Positions 43,960 through 52,979 are shown, numbered from the stretch's first letter. The stretch is DNA of 64,000 nt from Chloroflexota bacterium (GCA_009840355.1 VXNZ01000023.1:62001-126000), one strand, 5' to 3'. The notes: generated by a model not told the origin, from the letters alone. Made by a program: numbers and translations.

Positions 43960-44179
43960 AGTATATCAGGTTGGCATATCGCTTTGTCAGATTACCGCTA
44001 TTTCGACCATCCGAATGGAAACGCTATCCGTCGCCGTTCCCAACTTGAAGATAATCTGCCACCATGATACCTGATTTACCCAAATACACGCCCCTGTCAG
44101 CCCTTTGATGGGAAAAGCGACAAAGCGACACCTGCGTGGCGAATCATGGCGTTGAGCATCAGTTGAACATCAATGGACT
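43960..44179. other. Divergent intergenic region
   Basis: This 220-bp spacer between the dehydrogenase and the HTTM gene carries a CCCCTGTCAGCCC repeat fragment near 44090 and probably both promoters. I see no other feature. Confidence 0.5.
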
Positions 44180-45643
44180 ATGACTCGGACTATGACTATC
44201 GGCGGAGCCATACGGAACAGAATCACAAGCGCGGCATCCCGCCCCACCTCCGGCGCGTCCGTTGCGGCATTTCGGGTTGCGTTCGGGGTTCTGGCGCTGG
44301 TGGCGATTGGGCGGCTGTTTGCCAATGGGTGGATCGATGACTTGTACATCGAGCCGGTGCATCGCTTTGCGTATCCGGGTTTTGGGTGGGTGATGCCGCT
44401 GCCCGGCTGGGGGATGTATCTGCACTTTGCCGCGCTTGGCGTGCTTGCAATGTGCATTGCCGCCGGGTATCGATACCGGCTGTGCGTCGCGCTGTTCTTC
44501 GTGGGTTTCACATACTCGGAACTAATCGACCGCACGATATACCTGAACCACCACTATTGGATGATCCTCGCCGCCTTCTTGATGATATTCCTGCCGCTCG
44601 ACCGCGTGTATTCCGTGGACGCATGGCGCAACAGGTCAATGCAGGATGCCGCGATACGCCGCGGTACGGTGCAGGCGTGGGTGTTGTGGGCGCTGAGAGC
44701 GCAGGTCGGCGTGGTGTATGTGTTCGCGGGCATCGCCAAGCTCAACCCGGATTGGCTGATGCACGCGCAGCCGCTGCGAATATGGCTGTACCAGCACGGC
44801 GATATGCCGATCGTAGGGGCGTTGCCGCAAGAACTCTGGCTCGCCTACGCGATGAGCTGGGCAGGCGCAGCGTTCGACCTGACTATAGTGGGCTGGCTGC
44901 TGTGGCATCGCACGCGCCTGTGGGCATACATAACGCTGGTCGTGTTCCATCTGGCGACATGGCTGCTGTTTCCCAAGCTCGGCATATTCCCGTGGCTGAT
45001 GATAGCCGGAGCGACCGTGTTCCTGCGCCCGGATTGGCCCCTGTTGTTCCTGCGTAGTCTGCCCTTGCGCCGGGTGCCCTTGCGATGGACAAAAGAGCGC
45101 ATGGTTTCACGCGGTGCAGACACCAGCGCCTGCACGCTCGCAACGGCGCACGCCAATGGACAAGAACACGGGCAGGTTCGCCTATCCTGGACGGCGCGGG
45201 CGACAATCGTCGTGCTGGCGATATTCTCGGTCGCGCAGGTGGCGCTGCCGCTGCGACACTTCGCGTATCCGGGCAATGTGCGCTGGACAGAGGCAGGCTA
45301 TCTATTCGCGTGGCGAGTAATGCTGACCGAGAAGACGGGGCTGGTGCACTACCATGTGCGCGATTTGGACGGCGGCAAGGCTTGGCTTATCACGCCGGAC
45401 GACTACCTGACGCCGTTGCAGGTCGAGCGCATGGCGTTCCAACCGGACCTGATACTACAGACCGCGCAATTCATCGCAGACGACTTCGCAATGCGCGGCT
45501 ACAACGGCGTCACCGTGAACGCAGAAGCGTTCGTAGCGTGGAACGGCAGACCTCACGGCAGGCTAATCAACCCCGAAGCAGATTTGGCAAGCGTCAAGTC
45601 CGGCAGCATGCCAAACAAGTGGATACTGCCATACGAGAATTAA
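44180..45643 (+). CDS. HTTM-domain protein, vitamin K-dependent gamma-carboxylase-related
   Basis: The 487-residue membrane protein starts at 44180. It has at least six hydrophobic segments in its first 300 residues and a soluble C-terminal part. The segment QVGVVYVFAGIAKLNPDWLMHAQPLRIWL (residues 174-202) is the hallmark of the HTTM/VKGC family and includes the conserved Lys of the active-site region. YLNHHYWMILAAFLMIFLPL precedes it. Animal relatives gamma-carboxylate glutamate using reduced vitamin K. Bacterial members are widespread with mostly unknown substrates. The end overlaps no other gene but converges on the imelysin operon with a 15-bp gap. Confidence 0.87.
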   Translation: MTRTMTIGGAIRNRITSAASRPTSGASVAAFRVAFGVLALVAIGRLFANGWIDDLYIEPVHRFAYPGFGWVMPLPGWGMYLHFAALGVLAMCIAAGYRYRLCVALFFVGFTYSELIDRTIYLNHHYWMILAAFLMIFLPLDRVYSVDAWRNRSMQDAAIRRGTVQAWVLWALRAQVGVVYVFAGIAKLNPDWLMHAQPLRIWLYQHGDMPIVGALPQELWLAYAMSWAGAAFDLTIVGWLLWHRTRLWAYITLVVFHLATWLLFPKLGIFPWLMIAGATVFLRPDWPLLFLRSLPLRRVPLRWTKERMVSRGADTSACTLATAHANGQEHGQVRLSWTARATIVVLAIFSVAQVALPLRHFAYPGNVRWTEAGYLFAWRVMLTEKTGLVHYHVRDLDGGKAWLITPDDYLTPLQVERMAFQPDLILQTAQFIADDFAMRGYNGVTVNAEAFVAWNGRPHGRLINPEADLASVKSGSMPNKWILPYEN

Positions 45644-45658
45644 CCCCGTCGGTTGAGT

Positions 45659-46828
45659 TCACCCCCCGTCGCCGTCGGTGTCGGCGAAGCCCACGGTGAT
45701 GTCTAGCAAGCTTACGATGTCGGTGCTGAGCGTGAGCTGCATTTGCTTGAGCGCGGCGTGCGCGTCTAGGGCGGCAGCAGGGTTGCTTTGCAGCGTCTCC
45801 GGCAGAGGCTCTTCCAGCGCGTCTATAGCGGTCAGCGCGTTTGTGAAGGCAGTTCGCATCGCGGTGTCGGTCTCTTCGGACAATCCGCGCACTAGGGCGC
45901 TCACTCCCATATCGGTGTTGCCCAAGCCGCCTTCCGCACCGCCGAGATACACATCCTGCATACCCAACACCTGATTGCGCATGTCCGCGATGGCGTTGTT
46001 TCCGCTGCTGGCGAGTATCGCGGACGGGTCGGCGTTCACGCCATCGATTCCTAGCGCCTTGCCGAGACGCATATCGGTGATAGTGCGACTCATAAACACC
46101 GAAGTGCGCACCAGTTCGTTGAGCGCGGTTTTGCCCAGCAGCGAGTCGTTCGCCGTGCCGTTGAAGAAAGTCGCGAATGCCACGCCTTCGGCATTGTTTC
46201 CGGTCCAATCCCCCAGTGCGCCGTTCGTCTCAGCAACCGCAAGTTCGCCCAGCGCCATCAGATATTGGCAGCGGATAGAGCCGGGCTGTCCCAGAGCATC
46301 GAGCACAGCGGCGTCATCGTCGAATATCACATATTCCACCGCGCCAAGTCCGCGCTGCGTTGATGCTAGGTAGTCTTTCAAGTACAAGGCATCGACAGAA
46401 TCGCGATCGGCGAGCATATTTTCGATACGCTCGGGTTCGACGGGTGCCCAATCGACATACGACCGCGTGCGGCGGTCCATCACCGGCCCGAACCACATCG
46501 CCTGCGAGCGCATCCACGGCACGCGCGCGCTGCGCCAAGCGTCCCGCGCATCGTCAAGCCGCTGCTGCGTCGGGTCGTCGCAAAGCGCGTCTAGGGCAGC
46601 CTGCAGCGCGTTCATCTCTTGCGCCACCTCCTTGAATCGCGGCACTATCAGGTCGTCCGTCGCGCTGACCAGCACTTCCGCGCGTGTCGCCGGCGGCTCT
46701 TGCGCCGTACAGCCAAGCGCCACGAACAATGCCGGCAGCAATGCGCCTACAATGGCAAGCTTGATAGCGGTGTGTCCGTTTGAATTAAGTCTAATGGATG
46801 TGGTAATAGTGGGCATAATTCGGTTCAT
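45659..46828 (-). CDS. Imelysin-like lipoprotein lacking the GxHxxE histidine
   Basis: I start at the ATG at 46828 just after GGGAGGG. An ATG four codons later is an alternative. The 389-residue protein has a lipoprotein signal ending ALFVALGC (Cys40), so it should be anchored outside the cytoplasmic membrane. Two helical repeats of the imelysin fold follow. At the place of the conserved G-x-H-x-x-E motif it reads RGLGAVEYVIF, keeping the Glu but not the His. It is the last gene of the imelysin / di-haem oxidoreductase / imelysin operon, a set linked to periplasmic iron handling. Loss of the His suggests a structural or altered metal-binding role. Confidence 0.87.
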   Translation of the reverse strand: MNRIMPTITTSIRLNSNGHTAIKLAIVGALLPALFVALGCTAQEPPATRAEVLVSATDDLIVPRFKEVAQEMNALQAALDALCDDPTQQRLDDARDAWRSARVPWMRSQAMWFGPVMDRRTRSYVDWAPVEPERIENMLADRDSVDALYLKDYLASTQRGLGAVEYVIFDDDAAVLDALGQPGSIRCQYLMALGELAVAETNGALGDWTGNNAEGVAFATFFNGTANDSLLGKTALNELVRTSVFMSRTITDMRLGKALGIDGVNADPSAILASSGNNAIADMRNQVLGMQDVYLGGAEGGLGNTDMGVSALVRGLSEETDTAMRTAFTNALTAIDALEEPLPETLQSNPAAALDAHAALKQMQLTLSTDIVSLLDITVGFADTDGDGG

Positions 46829-46896
46829 TCCCTCCCTAGCCTTCCCCCGGATAGGAAAGGGACAATTGGAAAATCTGGGAAGTATCGATGTTCGCA

Positions 46897-48375
46897 TCAT
46901 AGTGAGTTCAGAAACCTCAGCAGGGCTTCGCGTTCTTCGCGCGAATAGTTTCGGAAAGCCTCTTTCGCCGCCGCGCCTTCGCCGTCGTGCCACAGTATCG
47001 CCTCGGCGAGATTGCGCGCGCGGCCGTCGTGCATAAATCGCGTATGTCCGTTCACATTGTCCACAAGCCCGATGCCCCACAGCGGCGGTGTGCGCCACTC
47101 GTTGCCGTCCGCCAGAAAGTCGGGACGACCGTCCGCCAAGCCGTCGCCCATGTCGTGCAGCAGCAAGTCCGTGTAGGGGAATATCACTTGTTCGCTGAGC
47201 GCGTCGATGTCGGTCGTGCCGGTTGTGTAGCTAGGCGTATGGCAGACATTGCAGCCCGCGTTCAGGAACAGCGCCGCGCCGTCGCGTACCTGCGGGTCGT
47301 CGATGTCTCGCATTGCGGGAACTGCCAGCGTGCGATTGTAGAATGTGACCAAGTCCAGCCGCGAGTCCGGCACTTCGGGCGAGCCGCCGTTTGGCGCGGC
47401 GGCGCATTCGTCCTGACCTGCCGGGCAGTTTTCGTCCGGGAACAGCGATGATGTTATGCCGATGTCGCCATTGAACGCGCCGGCGACCTGCTGCTCCACG
47501 CTTGGCACATTCGCCTTCCAGCCGAACCTTCCGAGCCGCGTAGTTTGCCGGCGCACATCCCAGACGATGTTGGCGCGGCCCGATATGCCGTCGCCGTCCG
47601 CGTCGTCCGGATCGGCTTGCGCGAGAATGTCCGCTTCAGGTATCGCCTCGAGCAGCCCCATGCCGAACACCACGGGCGCGATGCGCGGCGAAATCATGAC
47701 CTGCGGATGCATCTGGCCGAATGCCAGCTCATCGAAAGAATACTCCGGCTTCATCAGCGTGTACCGATCACCGTCCGCGTATGTGCCGGGAATCTCTGTC
47801 CAAGTCGTCAGGAATCTGCCTTCCGGCTGCACTTTCAGGATCGCCCTATCCTGCAATTGCCCGCCGTAGTTGGGGTCGGCGACGGGCCCGCCGGTGGAGT
47901 CCGTTCCCGGAATGCTCAGCCTGAAAAGCAGCCCACGCTCCGGGTCGTCGTTGCTCAGCGGCGGCGATGCTCGCCCGTCAAGCGTGTGGCAGGACGAGCA
48001 GGACTGCGCGTTGAATGTGGGCCCTAGCCCATCGCGCGCATCCGTCGATGCCGGCGCGGTAACCCAATTCTGGTTGAAGAAACTGTCGCCCACCTCGAAC
48101 TGTCGCCGTTCGAGGTTCGTCAGATTGCGGGCGGACAGGCTGAACGCGTTGCGGTTGGACGTGAACGCGGTCGTATCGCCGCCAAGCGCGGCAGTCAGCA
48201 GCGTGTCTATCTCTGCTTGGCGCGCCGCTTGTTCGCGCTGCGACGCGATAGCCGACACAGCGATAATGGCGAACGCGCCAATCGCCAAGACTGCGCAAGC
48301 AGAAATCAAGCAGTATCGCAGGGGGTGAGCCTTAAACGCCCCTGCGATACCGTGAAAGATGTTATTCGAAGTCAA
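46897..48375 (-). CDS. Di-haem oxidoreductase (putative peroxidase) family protein
   Basis: The 492-residue exported protein has an N-terminal hydrophobic anchor (residues 21-43, with AVLAIGAFAIIAVSAIA). A covalent haem site CSSCHTLDG lies at residues 126-134, and a second haem site CNVCHTPSY near residue 380. Distal His or Met residues are not assigned. This is the DHOR family, sometimes called thiol oxidoreductase, which occurs between imelysin genes in many bacteria. Redox processing of iron before uptake is proposed from that context. Spacing to its neighbours is 68 bp downstream and 161 bp upstream. The upstream spacer contains a GGGGGAAGG repeat. Confidence 0.92.
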   Translation of the reverse strand: MTSNNIFHGIAGAFKAHPLRYCLISACAVLAIGAFAIIAVSAIASQREQAARQAEIDTLLTAALGGDTTAFTSNRNAFSLSARNLTNLERRQFEVGDSFFNQNWVTAPASTDARDGLGPTFNAQSCSSCHTLDGRASPPLSNDDPERGLLFRLSIPGTDSTGGPVADPNYGGQLQDRAILKVQPEGRFLTTWTEIPGTYADGDRYTLMKPEYSFDELAFGQMHPQVMISPRIAPVVFGMGLLEAIPEADILAQADPDDADGDGISGRANIVWDVRRQTTRLGRFGWKANVPSVEQQVAGAFNGDIGITSSLFPDENCPAGQDECAAAPNGGSPEVPDSRLDLVTFYNRTLAVPAMRDIDDPQVRDGAALFLNAGCNVCHTPSYTTGTTDIDALSEQVIFPYTDLLLHDMGDGLADGRPDFLADGNEWRTPPLWGIGLVDNVNGHTRFMHDGRARNLAEAILWHDGEGAAAKEAFRNYSREEREALLRFLNSL

Positions 48376-48421
48376 CTTCTGACTCGTCCATAAAGGTGGG
48401 CATAACGCAGGGGGGCACCCC

Positions 48422-48490
48422 CATCCCCTTCGCAGGGGCAGACCCTAGCCTTCCTCCATCAGGCTCCCCATCAAGGGGGAAGGAACTAGA
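48422..48490. repeat. Dispersed C-run/G-run palindromic repeat inside the imelysin operon
   Basis: The spacer between the first imelysin gene and the DHOR gene holds CATCCCCTTCGCAGGGG, TAGCCTTCCTCC and CATCAAGGGGGAAGGAAC, relatives of the 15098 and 38802 repeats. As RNA it could form a strong hairpin that tunes expression of the downstream genes. Confidence 0.5.
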
Positions 48491-48536
48491 CTACTCGACT
48501 ATGGGAATGGCAGGGATGGCAATTATCCCCTGACCG

Positions 48537-49712
48537 TTAGCTCACGCTAATCGTAATGCCAACGGCGGTTGCGGCTGAGACTATCGTATCGGTCTGCTTT
48601 TCCAGCGATTCGATTACGCGCAGCGTCTGCATGCGGCCAGCCGCGCTGTCGGGAACGCCCTCGGCGAGGTGCTGGTCGAAGGGCGACGGAATCTGCCGCG
48701 CCTGCGCGATGCTCAACTCCACTTCACCGGCGAGCTGTTCGGCGAGTTCGGGATTCTCAACCGCTATCAAGTCGAGGATACCGGGCCCCATCACAGTGCC
48801 GAAGTTGCCTTCCAGCACCATCTGGATGCCAATGGCGTTGCCCACGATGTCGGCGACGGTGTTATCGGAGAAACAGGAATGCTCGTCTTCCTGCGAGCGC
48901 GCTTCGTATGCGACAGTCATGCGCTCGCCGGCGAGTTCGCCGCGGCTAAGTTCGCCGATGCCGGTGATGATGTTCGTGATGGCTTCGTCGCTGGACAACG
49001 CGACGAAATCGGCGCGGTAATTGCCGCCACCGGGCGCCCAGGCGTTAACCATGTCGCCCAAATGAACCAGCAGCAGGTCGGACGCGACGGCGAGATACTG
49101 CGCGCGGCGGTCTGCGTTGTCGTTGGTCGTGTAGTCTTCGACGGGTCGCGCGCCGGGTCCTATGTCGTTAAGGTCCTGTCCCCAGAGCAGGAACTCGATG
49201 GCGTGCCAGCCCGTGGACACATTCTCCTCGCCGCCCTCTTCATTGAGGGACACGAGCAGGTCGGCGTCGATGGTAGGATATTCATCCGGCATGTTGATGA
49301 TGCCCGCGCTCGCATCGCCTTCCACATAGTCGATGTACGACTCGTCCATCGGCCAGGCGTTGAGCAGACCTTCAGGTCCATCCTCTTCGTTGTCGATGGG
49401 CCCGCTGTAGAAGCGGAACGCCTCGGTTGGGCCGTAGTCATCCCTTGCGACCAGCCAAGCGCGCTTCGCCGCTTCGAGCGTGGCGGGCGTGGGATTGGCT
49501 AGGAACGAGTCTATCGCCACATCCATAGCGCGCGCCGAATTCAAGCTCTGCGAGTAGCTCGCATGGACGCCATTAGCGTAGTTGGCGACGATTGCGGTTT
49601 TCAGTGCATCGACATCGACTTCCGGCTCGGACGGACCCGCCAGTTGTTGGCAACCTATCGCAAGTAGTAGGCTCATAGCCAGAACTAGAGACAAGACGAC
49701 TGTGTGTTTCAT
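48537..49712 (-). CDS. Imelysin family lipoprotein (IrpA-like)
   Basis: I start at the ATG at 49712 (391 residues). The frame upstream crosses the operator region and is not family-like. The lipoprotein signal SLLLAIGC ends at Cys21. The imelysin G-x-H-x-x-E motif is intact as GWHAIEFLLWGQDL near residue 155. A second repeat carries the pairing ERMTVAYEARSQEDEHSCFSD. Members are surface or periplasmic proteins tied to iron acquisition. Insulin-cleaving peptidase activity reported for a few does not generalise. It is the first gene of the operon and lies behind a readable promoter with operator-like palindromes. Confidence 0.92.
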   Translation of the reverse strand: MKHTVVLSLVLAMSLLLAIGCQQLAGPSEPEVDVDALKTAIVANYANGVHASYSQSLNSARAMDVAIDSFLANPTPATLEAAKRAWLVARDDYGPTEAFRFYSGPIDNEEDGPEGLLNAWPMDESYIDYVEGDASAGIINMPDEYPTIDADLLVSLNEEGGEENVSTGWHAIEFLLWGQDLNDIGPGARPVEDYTTNDNADRRAQYLAVASDLLLVHLGDMVNAWAPGGGNYRADFVALSSDEAITNIITGIGELSRGELAGERMTVAYEARSQEDEHSCFSDNTVADIVGNAIGIQMVLEGNFGTVMGPGILDLIAVENPELAEQLAGEVELSIAQARQIPSPFDQHLAEGVPDSAAGRMQTLRVIESLEKQTDTIVSAATAVGITISVS

Positions 49713-49736
49713 TCCTATACCCCCATCTGCGTTGTG

Positions 49737-49751
49737 CTTAGTATATCTAAG
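49737..49751. promoter_or_regulatory. Operator-like palindrome CTTAGTATATCTAAG
   Basis: The arms CTTAG and CTAAG surround TATAT, 24 bp upstream of the imelysin start and in the transcribed leader if the promoter at 49776-49804 is used. TTAG...CTAA is the half-site arrangement of DtxR/IdeR-type boxes. Confidence 0.5.
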
Positions 49752-49755
49752 TGCT

Positions 49756-49769
49756 TTAGTACGCACTAA
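49756..49769. promoter_or_regulatory. Operator-like palindrome TTAGTACGCACTAA
   Basis: Perfect arms TTAGT/ACTAA flank ACGC, giving TTAG-N6-CTAA. It overlaps the expected transcription start of the imelysin operon. A related TGAGTACGCACTGA sits at 49877-49890, about 110 bp upstream. Confidence 0.6.
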
Positions 49770-49775
49770 TAATGC

Positions 49776-49804
49776 ATTATGTACATATGCTTTTATCTTG
49801 TCAA
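49776..49804 (-). promoter_or_regulatory. Sigma70-type promoter of the imelysin operon
   Basis: On the minus strand TTGACA (49804-49799) is separated by exactly 17 bp from CATAAT (49781-49776) in an AT-rich stretch. The start site should fall near 49768, inside the palindrome at 49756-49769. Confidence 0.72.
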
Positions 49805-49933
49805 TATATTATTATCACTTTCAGATTATGGTATTTCTCATATTCCCCAATGAATATGAAATTTAATGCGACCTATTGAGTACGCACTGACTTATGTGTG
49901 CATTTGACACGTCGCTTAATTGCGTCTGATTTG

Positions 49934-50464
49934 TTATCCGGCGTGTCCGCTGTGCGAGGCGTCGTCGCTGTCCATTGCCATGCCGTGTTGGCTGCGAAGA
50001 ATGTCCGACAGAGCGTCCTCGAAGACGCCAGGGACGGGCGTGTCGCGGGATTGCGAGCGCGAGTGGTTGGCCGCGTGGTTGGCATTTTTCGCAGCGATGT
50101 CGTGTACATATATCGGCAGCCACACATGCAGCGCGAATGCGACCAGATCGACTATACTGCCGTTTATCCACGACAGTATGTGATTGTCCCGCGCGATAGC
50201 CATTGATGCTCCGACTGCGTTTCCGCCGTTGAAGGTTATGACCACCGAGCCGAACGCGCCACCGAGCGCCGAGACGCAGTCCGCGAAGATGCTGTATGTC
50301 CCGCACCTGTCGTTCAGTCCATGCCCTTCGAGCGCGATGATGTTCGCATTCGCCACCGGTATGTGCACCCTGTATTCCTCCTTGCTGTTATTCGCCTCCA
50401 GCATCATCACCGCATGCTCCGACGACCGCCCCCTGAATATCCGTGTTACCGATGCACGCTGCAT
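49934..50464 (-). CDS. Bifunctional nuclease (DUF151) family protein
   Basis: The 176-residue protein starts at 50464 after GAGAGGAG. The DUF151 pattern is present: a strand/helix VHIPVANANIIALEGHGLNDRCGTYSIFADCVSALGG, then VVITFNGGNAVGASMAI, and the diagnostic WINGSIVDLVAFALHVWLPIYVHDIA, which aligns with the SRPSDAIALALR-x-PIYV element. A His-rich, flexible tail follows. Family members are reported to cut DNA and RNA and to affect stress responses. It lies upstream of the imelysin operon on the same strand, separated by an AT-rich 220-bp region. Its own upstream spacer (50465-50714) is also AT-rich, but no promoter is certain. Confidence 0.8.
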   Translation of the reverse strand: MQRASVTRIFRGRSSEHAVMMLEANNSKEEYRVHIPVANANIIALEGHGLNDRCGTYSIFADCVSALGGAFGSVVITFNGGNAVGASMAIARDNHILSWINGSIVDLVAFALHVWLPIYVHDIAAKNANHAANHSRSQSRDTPVPGVFEDALSDILRSQHGMAMDSDDASHSGHAG

Positions 50465-50714
50465 ATCCGCTCCTCTCGACGCTTACTGAATAGCACTTGT
50501 TACACAATAGAAATGTACATTATTCGTCTATATTAAGTCTTATTATGTTTATACTAAGCGTTGCAGGAAAAACATGCAAATCATGGCGGGCACTTACATG
50601 GATGAGCAGCATGGGCAAGATATAAATGCCGCGTAGGATGGCAACCACTCCCTTCACGATGTAAACTAGGGGCATCTATCAACGGCGATTGCCCGCACGA
50701 GAAGGAGCGCAGCA

Positions 50715-51557
50715 ATGAGCACTACACCGGGAACGGAAATCATCGAACTGGAGACGGGCGTATTCGCGCGGCTGCAGGAAGGCTTGACCAATGGCGGCAT
50801 CATCATCGGCGACGCCAGCGTGCTGGTGATAGACTCGCTGCGCGTGCCGTCGTTCGCCCGCGACCTGATTCACGATGTGCGCCACATCACCGACAAGCCG
50901 ATTCAGTATCTGGTGGATACGCACTCGCACTGGGACCACGCCTGGGGCAACGAAGAGTTTCCGGACGCGACGATAATCGGGCACGAAAACTGCTACAACG
51001 AGATGGTGGATGTGGAGTGGAATGAGCAGTGGCGCGAGAGTGTGATGAACTCAGGAGACGCGTGGTCCGAAGAGGCGGGCATAGTTAAGATTACGCCGCC
51101 CAACCTGACATTCGAGACGAGCATGCGGCTGTATTTCGGAGGCCGCGAGCTGCACCTGCGATACTTGGGCAAGGCGCACACCGCCGGCGACACGCACATC
51201 CACCTGCCGGACGACGGCATCGTATTCTGTGGCGATGTCGCGCAGGACGGCGGCGTGCCATATTTGGGCGATTCCTATCCCGACGAATGGCCCGACACGG
51301 ACGACCGCCTAGTCGGGCTGCCAATCGACCGCTTCGTATCCGGGCATGGTCCCGTCGGCGAGCCTGCCGCCCTAGCGGAAGCGCGAGACTTCATCCACGA
51401 GATATTCGCCATGCTCAAAGCCGCTCACCGCGATGGAAGAGGCGCCGAAGATGCGGCATCATCCACAGTCGCCGCGCTGACCCCGCGCTACGGCGCATGG
51501 CGCAGCTTCGACCGCCTAGAAGAATCCCTGCCCGCGGTGTACGCGAAACTGGGGTAG
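50715..51557 (+). CDS. MBL-fold metallo-hydrolase
   Basis: The 280-residue protein starts at 50715 after GAAGGAG. The metal motif THSHWDHAWGNEEF (residues 74-87, H-x-H-x-D-H) is followed by KAHTAGDTHIHLPDDGIVFCGD, with the third His and bridging Asp, and a C-terminal SGHGPVG His. This is the group B3/glyoxalase-II-like pattern of lactonases and quinoprotein-relay-type hydrolases. The protein has no signal peptide. A cupin gene follows by 92 bp on the same strand. Its substrate is unknown. Confidence 0.92.
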   Translation: MSTTPGTEIIELETGVFARLQEGLTNGGIIIGDASVLVIDSLRVPSFARDLIHDVRHITDKPIQYLVDTHSHWDHAWGNEEFPDATIIGHENCYNEMVDVEWNEQWRESVMNSGDAWSEEAGIVKITPPNLTFETSMRLYFGGRELHLRYLGKAHTAGDTHIHLPDDGIVFCGDVAQDGGVPYLGDSYPDEWPDTDDRLVGLPIDRFVSGHGPVGEPAALAEARDFIHEIFAMLKAAHRDGRGAEDAASSTVAALTPRYGAWRSFDRLEESLPAVYAKLG

Positions 51558-51649
51558 GGCTTATGATGGGGGCAAGGGGCAGCGTCGGTGCATCTACTGA
51601 TGTAGAATCCGCGCAACCACGCCGGCCCCATGCAGGCAAGGAGGCGAAT

Positions 51650-52027
51650 ATGCCGATTATTGACCATAACAACGCAAAGGAAGTGCCTTGGCGGCCGAAC
51701 TATCGCAAGTGGCTTATTACGGAAGAGGGCGACGGCACGACTTCGACGGAAGCCGCCATCAGCGAGGTCGGCATCGGCATGGGCGCGCCGCTGCACACGC
51801 ACGAGGACGACGAGCTTATCGTCATTCTGAGCGGCGCTCTGAGCGTCCGCTACGGCGATGAGACGCACGAAGTCGGCGCTGATCACACCGTCGTCGTGCC
51901 GCCCAACGTGCCGCACGGCTTCACCGCAATCGGCGACGCGCCCGCCAAGATTATCGGCATGTTCCCCGCCAAAGACCCGTTCCTGCGAACAAAGTACCTC
52001 GAAGGCGAACCGCCGGCGTCGCATTAA
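51650..52027 (+). CDS. Cupin-domain protein
   Basis: The ATG at 51650 (125 residues) has AAGGAGG at seven bases. The frame extends upstream to 51563 without a site. Cupin motif 1 is GAPLHTHEDDELIVILSGAL (residues 44-63) and motif 2 is GADHTVVVPPNVPHGFTAIG (74-93), supplying His, His, Glu and His for one metal. It is a small stand-alone cupin, probably following the MBL gene on the same transcript. Confidence 0.9.
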   Translation: MPIIDHNNAKEVPWRPNYRKWLITEEGDGTTSTEAAISEVGIGMGAPLHTHEDDELIVILSGALSVRYGDETHEVGADHTVVVPPNVPHGFTAIGDAPAKIIGMFPAKDPFLRTKYLEGEPPASH

Positions 52028-52037
52028 CTAGGCGAAG

Positions 52038-52764
52038 TTAGATGCCCGCAAAGCCAATCTGCGCTTCTTGCACGGCGCGGGCTGTCAGTGCGGGGTAGTT
52101 GTTGGCGGCGCGGTTGACTTCGCTCGATACGGTGTGATACGCCATCTCTCGCCATTCATACGGCTGCAACAGCGCCAACAGATCGGACGGCTCCGAGTCC
52201 GCGCTTATCCATTCTTCGTAGTCCGCCGGCGGCAGAATGACGGGCATCCTGTGGTGGATCGGCGCGGCTAGGTCGTTCGCCGCACAGGTGATAATGGCGC
52301 ACGCATGTATGTCGCCGTCTGCCATGCGCTCGCTCCGCCAAATGCCCGCGAATGCTAACGGCGCGTCGTCCTCGCGGTGAAACCAGACCGGCGTCCGATT
52401 ACCGGACGCGTCTTTGCGCCACTCGTAGAATCCGTTGGCAGGTATGAGACCAGCGCCGCTCCCCGAATGACCGTCGGAACGAAGGCAACTCGTGCACCGT
52501 CTCCGCGCGCGCGTTGAACAATGGACGCCCGCTGCCCTTGCTCTTCGGATTGCGCGCGCCGGTCATGCCCCATCGCAGCAGGCTGGCGGTGTTCGGGCGG
52601 CAAATGCCTTCCGTATTCGCGCCGGCAGATTGCACGGTCAGCACCGGCGCAGTCGGTGGGATGTTCCAGCGCGGGGTATAGACATCTTCCATCATCGACG
52701 AATCGAAGTCGAACTGCTCTGCCAGGGGGTCTAATTCCGCGAATAAGCCGTATCGTCCGCACAT
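52038..52764 (-). pseudogene. SRAP (YedK/HMCES-like) gene interrupted by one frameshift
   Basis: SRAP proteins crosslink to abasic sites in single-stranded DNA through Cys2. The ATG at 52764 gives MCGRYGLFAELDPLAEQF, and the frame runs through the FNARAET element to FRRSFGER. There one extra base (near 52470) throws it out. The next frame resumes at once with LIPANGFYEWRKDASGNRTP and continues through HHRMPVIL to the stop at 52038. Cys2, the Asn-Ala-Arg element, the Glu of YEW and the active-site His all survive, so either the mutation is recent or the base is a sequencing error. Only the frame break prevents calling a functional gene. Confidence 0.85.
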
Positions 52765-52783
52765 ATCGTTGTCCTTGTTTAGG

Positions 52784-52930
52784 TTGTGTGGACATTTGTC
52801 CATATACGCTTATCATGTCATTCCGAACGCAGTGAGGAACTGAAATCGTCGCATGCAAGCCTGTTTCCGACTTTAGATTTCTCGCTTCGCTCGAAATGAC
52901 AGAGAAAAATTGCATTTGTGAAATCGTCTC
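52784..52930. mobile_element. Modular palindromic element, copy E
   Basis: Left module GTGTGGACATTTGTCCATA, core CATTCCGAACGCAGTGAGG, right core TTCTCGCTTCGCTCGAAATG, and right terminus TTTGTGAAATCGTCTC ending at 52930. This copy joins the left module of copies B and D to the right terminus of copies A, C and F. Confidence 0.78.
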
Positions 52931-52979
52931 TCACGCTGCCCGATCCTACCCATCCTGTCCATCGACGTTAATTGTCCGA

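Noticed and set aside
48669-49502. 277-codon plus-strand frame opposite the first imelysin
   Set aside because: Antisense to a gene with signal peptide, GxHxxE motif and mapped promoter. No motif of its own.
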